From: Carboxylicivirga marina
Lineage (GTDB): Bacteria > Bacteroidota > Bacteroidia > Bacteroidales > Marinilabiliaceae
DNA length: 64,000 nucleotides
Direction of reading: 5' to 3'
Assembly (NCBI RefSeq): GCF_016612505.1
Contig: NZ_JAENRR010000010.1
Location: forward strand, 1 to 64,000
A model generated the notes under the pieces. That model saw only the letters and a list, made by a program, of their open reading frames with translations. It was not told where the DNA came from and searched no databases. Both the position numbers and the translations under genes were made by a program. Of this stretch, positions 9,162 through 16,974 are shown one piece after another. Each line of letters begins with the position of its first letter. Position 1 is the first letter of the stretch.

Positions 9162-10511
9162 ATGTCAGAGGTAATAAAAATCAAAAAAGGTCTTGATATC
9201 CAACTTATCGGTAAAGCCGAGAAAGTTTTTGGTCAGGCTGAATTACCCGAGCTTTTTGCTGTGAAACCTACCGATTTCCATGGTGTGGTTCCTAAAATGG
9301 CTGTAAAAGTTGGGGACAAGGTGAAAGCGGGTACAGTTTTATTTTTCGACAAAACACGTCCTGAAATAAAATTTGTGTCTCCTGTTAGTGGAGAGTTGGC
9401 TGCGATTAACCGTGGCGAGCGCCGTAAAATCCTTGAAGTAGTTGTAAAGGCTGATGGTTCAGATGAAAATGAAACATTTGAAACAGCTAAACCAGCCGAC
9501 TTATCAAAAGAACAAATCGTTGAGAAATTGCAAGCTGCTGGTCTGTGGCCATTCATCCGCAAGCGTCCTTATGATGTTATTGCCGATGCCACTGAAACAC
9601 CAAAGGCCTTCTTCATCTCAGGTTTCGACAGTGCTCCTTTAGCACCCGATATGGATTTCATCCTTTCAGGTCAGGAAGAGGCATTGCAAGCCGGTATTGA
9701 TGTGGTAAAGCAATTGTGTGACAATGTTCAGGTAGGTGTTCAGAACGACGCTGCTTCAAAGGTATTTAATAACTTAAAAGGTGTAACTGTAAATGCATTT
9801 GACGGCCCACACCCGGCTGGTAATGTAGGTGTTCAGATTCATCATACCATGCCTATTAACAAAGGCGAAGTAGTATGGGTAGCTCAGCCGCAGGAGATTG
9901 TAGCTATTGGTAAGTTATTTACTGAAGGTATTTATGATGCAAACCGCATTGTAGTGCTAGCAGGAAGTGAAGTTGAAAAGAAGGGTTATTACCGCACAAA
10001 ATTAGGCGCCAGCATCTCTACATTGGTGAAAGACAATGTTAAAACGGAAGATAAACTTCGTTTCATTAGTGGTAACGTATTAACCGGATCACATATTGAT
10101 GAAGATGGGTATTTAGGTACTTATCATTCACAAGTAACAGTTATTCCTGAAGGTGATTATTATGAGTTTATGGGATGGGCCATGCCTGGTTTCGGTAAAT
10201 TCAGTATGTCGCGTTCATTCTTTAGCTGGATGTGTAAAAAGAAAGAATACAAATTAGATGCAAATATGCATGGTGGTTTGCGTTCTTTTGTTGTATCAGG
10301 TCAGTATGATCAGGTATTACCAATGGATATCCTTCCTGAATTTTTGTTCAGAGCTATTTTGGTTGAAGACATCGACAAAATGGAGCAGTTAGGTATTTAT
10401 GAATTGGCCGAAGAGGACATCGCTCTTTGTGAGTTTGTGTGTACTTCAAAGCAGCCATTGCAAGCCACATTGCGTAAGGGTATTGATTTAATGATTAAAG
10501 AGTTAAGTTAA
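9162..10511 (+). CDS. nqrA: Na+-translocating NADH:quinone reductase subunit A
   Basis: 449 residues, the usual length of NqrA. The start MSEVIKIKKGLDIQLIGKAEK and the conserved segments KVGDKVKAGTVLFFDK, FIRKRPYD and HPAGNVGVQIHH are typical. NqrA is the cytoplasmic-side subunit involved in quinone binding of the six-subunit NQR complex, which couples NADH oxidation to Na+ export. It is the first gene of nqrABCDEF, preceded by a matching -7 box. The gap to nqrB (81 bp) holds a long hairpin. Confidence 0.97.
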   Translation: MSEVIKIKKGLDIQLIGKAEKVFGQAELPELFAVKPTDFHGVVPKMAVKVGDKVKAGTVLFFDKTRPEIKFVSPVSGELAAINRGERRKILEVVVKADGSDENETFETAKPADLSKEQIVEKLQAAGLWPFIRKRPYDVIADATETPKAFFISGFDSAPLAPDMDFILSGQEEALQAGIDVVKQLCDNVQVGVQNDAASKVFNNLKGVTVNAFDGPHPAGNVGVQIHHTMPINKGEVVWVAQPQEIVAIGKLFTEGIYDANRIVVLAGSEVEKKGYYRTKLGASISTLVKDNVKTEDKLRFISGNVLTGSHIDEDGYLGTYHSQVTVIPEGDYYEFMGWAMPGFGKFSMSRSFFSWMCKKKEYKLDANMHGGLRSFVVSGQYDQVLPMDILPEFLFRAILVEDIDKMEQLGIYELAEEDIALCEFVCTSKQPLQATLRKGIDLMIKELS

Positions 10512-10571
10512 ATTAGTCAGTAGTCAGAAGACAGTAGTAGTTAGTGATTCAACTACTGAGCACTGACTAAT
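10512..10571. repeat. Long interrupted hairpin between nqrA and nqrB
   Basis: Outer arms attagtcagt (10512-10521) and actgactaat (10562-10571) pair perfectly over 10 bp; inner arms agtagtt (10536-10542) and aactact (10551-10557) close on an 8-base loop. There is no T-tract, so it is not a standard terminator. The text is built from small repeats (agtcag, cagtagt), like short dispersed elements often met in Bacteroidota intergenic regions. Confidence 0.7.
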
Positions 10572-10592
10572 AACTATTAAACTAAAAATACA

Positions 10593-11750
10593 TTGAAAGC
10601 GTTAAGAAATTTATTAGATAACATCAAACCTCACGTTCAGAAGGGCGCGAAGTTTGAGAAATTTCATTCGACCTTCGATGCCTTGGAAACCTTGTTTTTT
10701 GTACCTAATACGACAAGCAAAAATGGTGTTCATGTGCGCGATGCAGTTGATTTGAAACGTACCATGGCCTTGGTTGTGAAAGCATTGATTCCGGCCTTGC
10801 TATTTGGTATATGGAACACCGGTTACCAGCATTTCCTGGCAATGGGTGTTGATGCTTCATTTTGGGCCGAAGTTGGTCATGGAGCCTTAAAAGTATTACC
10901 AATAGTCATTGTATCATACGGTGTTGGCTTAGGTGTTGAGTTTATGTTTGCTCAAATGCGTGGTCACGAAGTACAAGAAGGATTCCTGGTTTCAGGTATG
11001 TTAATTCCTTTGGTATTGCCGGTTGATATTCCATTGTGGATGGTGGCTGTGGCAACTGTTTTTTCAGTAGTGATTGGTAAAGAAGTATTTGGTGGTACAG
11101 GTATGAATATCTGGAACCCAGCTCTAGTGGCACGTGCCTTCCTATTCTTTGCTTACCCATCTAAAATGTCGGGTGATCAGGTTTGGATTTCTGGTTTAAC
11201 CAAAGGAGAAGGTGTAGTAGATGGTTTCTCAGGAGCCACTCCACTGGGTGAGGCTGCTTCAAATATGGCACCGAGTCATTCAATTATTGAGAGCTTTATC
11301 GGTATGATTCCTGGTTCAATTGGTGAAACATCAACATTAGCCATTTTAATTGGTGCAGCAATATTAATCTATACAGGTATTGGAAGCTGGAAAATCATGG
11401 TATCAGTTTTTGCTGGTGGTTATGTAATGGGCTTATTATTCAACCTATGGGGTGCAAATGCCTTAATGCAGGTTGATGCTTTACATCACATCTGTTTAGG
11501 TGGATTTGCCTTTGGAGCTGTGTTTATGGCAACCGACCCGGTTTCGGCAACACGTACCGAAAGAGGTAAGTGGATTTACGGATTCCTGATTGGCTTCTTA
11601 GCCATCATGGTTCGTGTATTCAACCCGGCTTATCCTGAAGGCGTGATGTTAGCCATCTTATTGATGAACACATTCGCACCGTTAATTGATCACTATGTGG
11701 TACAAGGAAATATCAAACGACGTTTAAAAAGAGCTAAAGTAGCTGCCTAA
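10593..11750 (+). CDS. nqrB: Na+-translocating NADH:quinone reductase subunit B
   Basis: 385 residues, multi-pass membrane subunit. The N-terminus KALRNLLDNIKPHVQKGAKFEKFH is the expected NqrB start, and the only codon that delivers it is TTG at 10593, so a TTG start is likely. The FMN attachment motif SGAT is present with Thr at about residue 216 (DGFSGATPLGEA); this Thr carries phosphoester-linked FMN added by ApbE. NqrB also holds riboflavin and is central to Na+ movement. It is co-directional with nqrA and 12 bases from nqrC. Confidence 0.97.
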   Translation: MKALRNLLDNIKPHVQKGAKFEKFHSTFDALETLFFVPNTTSKNGVHVRDAVDLKRTMALVVKALIPALLFGIWNTGYQHFLAMGVDASFWAEVGHGALKVLPIVIVSYGVGLGVEFMFAQMRGHEVQEGFLVSGMLIPLVLPVDIPLWMVAVATVFSVVIGKEVFGGTGMNIWNPALVARAFLFFAYPSKMSGDQVWISGLTKGEGVVDGFSGATPLGEAASNMAPSHSIIESFIGMIPGSIGETSTLAILIGAAILIYTGIGSWKIMVSVFAGGYVMGLLFNLWGANALMQVDALHHICLGGFAFGAVFMATDPVSATRTERGKWIYGFLIGFLAIMVRVFNPAYPEGVMLAILLMNTFAPLIDHYVVQGNIKRRLKRAKVAA

Positions 11751-11762
11751 ATAATTAGTAAA

Positions 11763-12461
11763 ATGGATAGACAAGGAAATACTTATACTTTTCTGTACGC
11801 ATCTGTTATGGTGATTGTGGTAGCGGCCATTTTGGCCTTCTTAGCACAATCGTTAAAACCAATGCAGGATAAAAATGCGGCTGTTGCCAAAAAAATGGAC
11901 ATCCTGAAGTCGGTGCAGATTGAAAGTACAGCAGCAGATGCTGAAGTGAAATTTGAAAAATACATCGGTTCTAATGCCTACGTGTTAAACATCAATGGTG
12001 AGAAGCAAAGTGGAATGGAAGCTTTTACGGTTGATTTGGCCAAAGAGGTGAAAAAGAGCGATGCTGAGCGTGCTTACCCTATTTATGAGTGTAAGCTTGA
12101 CAATGGTTCAGTAAAATACATCATTCCTGTTCGAGGAAAAGGCCTTTGGGGTCCAATCTGGGGATATGTATCATTGAACGATGATAAAAACACTGTATTT
12201 GGAGCCATCTTTGGTCACAAAGGTGAGACACCTGGTTTGGGTGCTGAAATTACAACGCCTATGTTCCAGGATCCTTTCAAAGGCAAGCAGTTGTTTGACC
12301 AGGGCGGATCATTTGCTTCTATTGAGGTAGTTAAACAAGGACAGTCACAGGGCGACCTTCACAAAGTGGATGGTATCTCAGGTGGTACCATCACCAGTGT
12401 TGGTGTGGGTACGATGTTAGAAGACTGTCTCGTAGGATATGAAAAGTTTTTAAAGAACTAA
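11763..12461 (+). CDS. nqrC: Na+-translocating NADH:quinone reductase subunit C
   Basis: 232 residues with one N-terminal membrane helix (about 9-30) and a periplasmic FMN-binding domain. The flavinylation motif is SGGTITS near the C-terminus, with Thr about residue 209, against SGAT(L)T in Vibrio. The segment GLWGPIWGYVSL and GAEITTP fit the FMN_bind family. It is flavinylated by ApbE, a copy of which is encoded at 23303. It lies 13 bases before the nqrD ATG. Confidence 0.96.
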   Translation: MDRQGNTYTFLYASVMVIVVAAILAFLAQSLKPMQDKNAAVAKKMDILKSVQIESTAADAEVKFEKYIGSNAYVLNINGEKQSGMEAFTVDLAKEVKKSDAERAYPIYECKLDNGSVKYIIPVRGKGLWGPIWGYVSLNDDKNTVFGAIFGHKGETPGLGAEITTPMFQDPFKGKQLFDQGGSFASIEVVKQGQSQGDLHKVDGISGGTITSVGVGTMLEDCLVGYEKFLKN

Positions 12462-12474
12462 AAATATTGTGACG

Positions 12475-13134
12475 ATGAGTAGTGAAAAAGAACCATTGTT
12501 CTCAGCCAAGAATCTGAAGCTGATTACAACTCCTCTGGGAGCACAAAACCCTATTACCATTCAGGTATTGGGTATCTGTTCTGCTTTGGCAGTAACAGTG
12601 AAGTTAGAACCGGCAATTGTATTGTCTATTTCTGTAATGTTTGTAACGGTATTCTCTAACCTGATTATATCACTTCTGCGTAATACGATTCCTTCACGAA
12701 TTCGTATTATCGTACAATTAGTAGTGGTGGCATCATTGGTAATTATTGTTGACCAGGTGCTGAAAGCCTTTGCCTACGAAGTGAGTCTGCAGTTATCGGT
12801 ATTTGTTGGATTGATTATTACCAACTGTATCATCATGGGACGTTTGGAAGCCTTTGCTTTGGGTAACAAACCATGGCCAGCCGTATTGGATGGTATTGGT
12901 AATGGTGCTGGATATGGCTTTATCCTGATTGTTGTGGCTTTCTTCCGTGAGTTATTCGGCACCGGAAACCTGACATTACCAGGACTAGGAGCGATACAGG
13001 TTATTCCTGATGTATTTTACGAGTGGGGATATGCCAACAATGGATTTATGATTTTACCTCCAATGGCTTTGGTTGTGGTAGGTATCATCATTTGGGTACA
13101 GCGTTCTCGAGATAAAGATTTGATAGAATCGTAA
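12475..13134 (+). CDS. nqrD: Na+-translocating NADH:quinone reductase subunit D
   Basis: 219 residues from the ATG at 12475; an upstream GTG at 12469 would add only two residues and is less likely. Six hydrophobic segments and the conserved NPITIQVLGICSALAVT and VDQVLKAFAYEVS stretches identify NqrD of the NqrDE/RnfAE family. It pairs with NqrE in the membrane to bind an intramembrane iron-sulfur centre. Its Cys in LGICSALAV and TNCIIMGR correspond to the family's conserved Cys positions. Confidence 0.96.
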   Translation: MSSEKEPLFSAKNLKLITTPLGAQNPITIQVLGICSALAVTVKLEPAIVLSISVMFVTVFSNLIISLLRNTIPSRIRIIVQLVVVASLVIIVDQVLKAFAYEVSLQLSVFVGLIITNCIIMGRLEAFALGNKPWPAVLDGIGNGAGYGFILIVVAFFRELFGTGNLTLPGLGAIQVIPDVFYEWGYANNGFMILPPMALVVVGIIIWVQRSRDKDLIES

Positions 13135-13152
13135 TTAGAAAAAAGCAGAAAA

Positions 13153-13788
13153 ATGGATTATATAAATATATTTATCCGGTCAATCTTTATTGATAACATG
13201 GTATTCGCTTACTTCTTTGGTATGTGTTCATACCTGGCAGTATCAAAAACCGTGAATACCTCTTTAGGCTTAGGATTGGCTGTAACTTTTGTATTAAGTA
13301 TCACCGTGCCGGTAAACTACTTGCTTAATGACTATGTATTGAGCGAAGGTGCTTTGGTATGGTTAGATAATTTATTAGGTGTGCAGGAACCGCTATTCGC
13401 GGAATATGATTTAAGTTTCTTGAGCTTTATCATGTTTATCGCAGTTATTGCATCTATGGTGCAATTGGTTGAGATGGTTGTTGAGAAGTTTGCACCTACA
13501 CTATATACTCAATTGGGTATCTTCTTACCGCTGATTGCAGTAAACTGTGCCATCTTAGGTGGTTCTTTATTTATGCAAGAGCGCGAATATGCCAACCTTG
13601 GTGAAGCCACTGTATTCGGTGTTGGTTCCGGTATTGGATGGTTATTAGCTATTGTAGGTATTGCTGCTATCCGCGAAAAGATTCAATATTCTGATGTACC
13701 TGCTCCATTGCGAGGTTTAGGTATTACTTTTATTGTAACCGGACTGATGGGTGTGGCATTTATGAGTTTCATGGGTATTCAGTTGTAA
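13153..13788 (+). CDS. nqrE: Na+-translocating NADH:quinone reductase subunit E
   Basis: 211 residues, six hydrophobic segments. The family markers [21 protein letters not shown] and [17 protein letters not shown] are present, including the two Cys that with NqrD ligate the membrane Fe-S centre. Located 18 bases after nqrD and 18 before nqrF. Confidence 0.96.
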   Translation: MDYINIFIRSIFIDNMVFAYFFGMCSYLAVSKTVNTSLGLGLAVTFVLSITVPVNYLLNDYVLSEGALVWLDNLLGVQEPLFAEYDLSFLSFIMFIAVIASMVQLVEMVVEKFAPTLYTQLGIFLPLIAVNCAILGGSLFMQEREYANLGEATVFGVGSGIGWLLAIVGIAAIREKIQYSDVPAPLRGLGITFIVTGLMGVAFMSFMGIQL

Positions 13789-13806
13789 AAAGTAAAACTA
13801 AGAGAA

Positions 13807-15069
13807 ATGACATTATTAGCAATAAATAGTACAATGGTCATTCTTACCAGTATTGTGATATTCCTGGTGGTTATCCTGGCTCTGGTATCGATATTATTGT
13901 ACGCTAAGAAAAAACTGATGCCATCAGGCGAAGTGACAATCAACATTAATGATGGTGAGAAAGAATTGGTAGTAGACCCGGGTCAGACATTACTTTCGGC
14001 ATTGGGTGATAATAAAATTTTCCTTCCATCAGCTTGTGGTGGAGGTGGTACATGTGCTATGTGTCGCTGTCAGGTAGATAGCGGTGCCGGTTCAATATTA
14101 CCTACCGAAACAGGTTATTTTACACGTAAAGAGCAGGCCAATAACTGGCGTTTAGCTTGTCAGGTAAAGGTGAAGGAAGACATGGCCATGCAGATACCTC
14201 AGGAAATTATGGGTATCAAGAAGTGGGAGTGTGAGGTGGTATCTAACGATGGTCAGGCTACCTTTATTAAGGAGTTTGTGGTGAAGTTGCCAGATGGTGA
14301 AATCTTAGACTTTAAATCGGGTGGTTACATCCAGATTGATGTGCCTAAGATTGATGTTGACTTCAAGGACATGGACATCGAAGAAGAATACCGTGGCGAA
14401 TGGGAGAAATTCGGCATGTTTGACCTAACGATGAAAAATCCAGAACCAACATACCGTGCTTACTCAATGGCTAACCACCCTGCAGAAGGAAACATTGTGA
14501 TGTTGAACATCCGTATTGCAACTCCACCTTGGGATAGAGTTGCAGGTGGGTTCCAAAAAGTAAATCCAGGTATCTGTTCTTCATTTATCTTCTCGCGTAA
14601 GCCAGGTGATAAAGTGACGGTTTCAGGACCTTATGGTGAATTCTTCATTAAGGAAACTGAGCGTGAGATGATGTTTATTGGTGGTGGTGCTGGTATGGCG
14701 CCAATGCGTTCACACATCTTCCACTTATTCCATACATTAAAGACTGGTCGTAAAGCGACGTTCTGGTATGGAGCTCGTTCACGTAAAGAGATTTTCTACG
14801 AAGATCACTTCCGTGCGATTGAGAAAGAGTTCCCGAACTTTAAATTCACCATTGCCTTGTCTGAACCATTGCCAGAAGATAACTGGGAAGGTTCAACAGG
14901 ATTTATCCACCAGGTGATTCATGACGAGTACTTAAGCAAACATGAGGAGCCGGAAGATATCGAATACTACTTATGTGGACCTCCAATGATGAACGATGCA
15001 GTAACACAAATGCTGTACGATTTAGGAGTACCAGATGAAATGGTTGATTTCGATGATTTCGGATCGTAA
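13807..15069 (+). CDS. nqrF: Na+-translocating NADH:quinone reductase subunit F (NADH input)
   Basis: 420 residues. An N-terminal membrane helix (about 8-32) is followed by a 2Fe-2S ferredoxin domain with ligands Cys77, Cys83, Cys86 and Cys118 (ACGGGGTCAMC and LACQ). A ferredoxin-reductase module follows with the FAD motif RAYSMANHP and the NADH-binding GGGAGMAPMRSH, and ends in YLCGPPMMNDA...DDFGS. NqrF takes electrons from NADH at the cytoplasmic face and starts the chain. Last gene of the operon, followed by a terminator. Confidence 0.97.
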   Translation: MTLLAINSTMVILTSIVIFLVVILALVSILLYAKKKLMPSGEVTININDGEKELVVDPGQTLLSALGDNKIFLPSACGGGGTCAMCRCQVDSGAGSILPTETGYFTRKEQANNWRLACQVKVKEDMAMQIPQEIMGIKKWECEVVSNDGQATFIKEFVVKLPDGEILDFKSGGYIQIDVPKIDVDFKDMDIEEEYRGEWEKFGMFDLTMKNPEPTYRAYSMANHPAEGNIVMLNIRIATPPWDRVAGGFQKVNPGICSSFIFSRKPGDKVTVSGPYGEFFIKETEREMMFIGGGAGMAPMRSHIFHLFHTLKTGRKATFWYGARSRKEIFYEDHFRAIEKEFPNFKFTIALSEPLPEDNWEGSTGFIHQVIHDEYLSKHEEPEDIEYYLCGPPMMNDAVTQMLYDLGVPDEMVDFDDFGS

Positions 15070-15078
15070 ATAATACTA

Positions 15079-15112
15079 AAAGGTGTGGATTTCTAATCTG
15101 CACCTTTTTTAT
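15079..15112 (+). terminator. Terminator of the nqr operon
   Basis: Stem aggtgtggat / atctgcacct with one mismatch and a G-T pair, closed by a short loop and followed by a run of six T. It starts about ten bases after the nqrF stop. Confidence 0.85.
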
Positions 15113-15119
15113 TCAATAT

Positions 15120-15165
15120 AAGGATCGCATCTTTAACTTGTATTTATCGCAAGGATGCGATCCTT
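15120..15165. repeat. Inverted repeat with 12-bp perfect arms
   Basis: aaggatcgcatc (15120-15131) and gatgcgatcctt (15154-15165) are perfect complements with 22 bases between. The right arm is part of a near-palindrome of its own (caaggatgcgatccttg). It lies between the nqr terminator and the TPR-HTH gene; no T-tract follows. It could be an operator, a cruciform or a dispersed intergenic element. Confidence 0.6.
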
Positions 15166-15207
15166 GCTGTATATGTTGAAAACGTTGCTTAATTATACCA
15201 GTCATTT

Positions 15208-16758
15208 ATGAAGCGTATCCTACTGTTTTTTTCATTTTTGTTAGTATATGTGGGTGTTGATAGCCAAACGGTAAATCAACAGCTTAAAACCGCTTCAAAA
15301 ATGCAGGAAAGCATGCCCGATAGCTGCATTCTGATATCTCAAAAGGTTCTCACAAAGATAAGCGACACCGACATTAAGGATAAAGGCTATGCCTATTGGA
15401 ATCTGGCACAATCCTACCTGTACAAGCATCAATATCACACAGCCCTGTTTTATGCACTAAAAGGCAACGAATTGTTTGCTAAAAGCGACACCAGTCGCCT
15501 TTATCAGGATATTCAGGCCACCATCGGATGGATATACTTTGATATCGGTAATTATCAATATGCCGTACCATATCACCAAAAGGCACTCGAAATTGCTCAA
15601 TTGCGCGCTAATTTATCAGAAGAGGTGTTGTACACCAATGCCTTGGGGTTAAATGCACTTTCTTCTAATCATTACCAACGGGCACTTGGTTTTTTTCAAA
15701 AGGCCCTGTTTATTCTCAATAGTAGTGAGGAGCAGAATCGGTCATTACTATCAACCGTTCAAAATAATATGGGTATTATCTATATTCATTATGAAGATTG
15801 GGTGAAAGCTGAAACATTTTTGCATCAATCGCTCGAGAATAGTTCAGGTGTTGCTTCAGGATTGTTAGAAACATATTCGCTTCTCTCAAGAGTGTATTTG
15901 AATACTCTTGATTACGAAAAGTGCAAAGCTTATTTGGATAAGGCTGAAAATGTCAGTTATAAAACATCTTACAGTTTTAGCCTGATTGAATATTATAAAG
16001 TGCGCTATGAGTATGAACGCGTTATAGGCAATTTAAAAAGTGCTTATCGTTATCAGAATAAGTACATTCAACTTTACAAGAAAATTAATAATCGGAATGT
16101 GCAAGGGGTCATGAACTACCTGATTGAGGTACAAGATGAAAAAATAAAACAAGATAAGCTCTTGATTGAGCAAGCACAAAAAATTGCCTTAAACCGTCAA
16201 ATATTAGTCTTTGTGGGTATTACATTAGCGATAATTGTGATTGGTATTTTGTACTATGTATTTAAATCAAAAGCCGAACGCTCATTGCTACGACAAAAGC
16301 TGTTAAAGCAAGAGCTTGATGAAAAAGAGGAGCTACAAGCTGAGTTAAGCAGTAAGCTGGCTTATAAAAATGAGGCGATAGAAACATTGGCATTAACCAT
16401 GTCGAAACGTAATGAACTGGTTAAAAAAGTTGCTGAAGATGTTAGTAAATCTTCTTCGGCTGATGTGAAGAAGGCCTGGCGTAAATTCGAACAAGCTTTC
16501 AATCAGTATTCCGACTCCAGCATTTTATCCGATAAGTTTATCAAGGATTTCAAGTACCGGGTACAATCCCAATTTCCCGATTTAACCAATAAGGAATTGC
16601 AATTACTAGTTGATATTCGCAATGATTTAACATCCAAAGAACTGGCTGAAAAATACCACGTTGAAGTCAAATCTATTGAGATGAGTCGCTATCGATTGCG
16701 TAAAAAATTACACCTCGAAAAAGGCGTACAGCTTAAAGATTTCATTATGAAACTCTAG
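15208..16758 (+). CDS. Membrane-anchored TPR protein with C-terminal LuxR-like HTH
   Basis: 516 residues: signal peptide or N-terminal anchor (about 1-19), a run of TPR motifs (about 45-310; YAVPYHQKALEIAQ, ALGFFQKALFIL), one membrane helix (about 330-350, VGITLAIIVIGILYYVF), a coiled coil (about 355-400) and a C-terminal HTH of the LuxR/GerE type (FPDLTNKELQLLVDIRNDLTSKELAEKYHVEVKSIEMSRYRLRKKL, given here only as boundaries about residues 455-500). This architecture, sensing TPRs outside and DNA binding inside, is common in Bacteroidota. It stands immediately upstream of a GH63-GH2 unit, so it may control it; that is inference from position only. Confidence 0.85.
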   Translation: MKRILLFFSFLLVYVGVDSQTVNQQLKTASKMQESMPDSCILISQKVLTKISDTDIKDKGYAYWNLAQSYLYKHQYHTALFYALKGNELFAKSDTSRLYQDIQATIGWIYFDIGNYQYAVPYHQKALEIAQLRANLSEEVLYTNALGLNALSSNHYQRALGFFQKALFILNSSEEQNRSLLSTVQNNMGIIYIHYEDWVKAETFLHQSLENSSGVASGLLETYSLLSRVYLNTLDYEKCKAYLDKAENVSYKTSYSFSLIEYYKVRYEYERVIGNLKSAYRYQNKYIQLYKKINNRNVQGVMNYLIEVQDEKIKQDKLLIEQAQKIALNRQILVFVGITLAIIVIGILYYVFKSKAERSLLRQKLLKQELDEKEELQAELSSKLAYKNEAIETLALTMSKRNELVKKVAEDVSKSSSADVKKAWRKFEQAFNQYSDSSILSDKFIKDFKYRVQSQFPDLTNKELQLLVDIRNDLTSKELAEKYHVEVKSIEMSRYRLRKKLHLEKGVQLKDFIMKL

Positions 16759-16974
16759 TTTTATTGTAGAGTTTTACCTCTACATCAATTAAAAAACTGA
16801 TAGCGTTAATTTAGCAGTAGTGTTATCTAATGTGCTGTGGGATAGTTTAATATGTAATATTGGTTATTGTCCTTTTAATTGTATAGTTGGTATAGAGGTC
16901 TTACACTTCACTTTTCAAATAATACTTTAGACATTAGCATTGTAAAAAAATGTTTCACTGTTAATCGTTCTACA

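Noticed and set aside
9071-9184. N-terminal extension of the plug protein up to 9184
   Set aside because: It would overlap nqrA and its promoter and adds a Phe/Tyr-rich stretch unlike a signal peptide; the ATG at 9070 is preferred.
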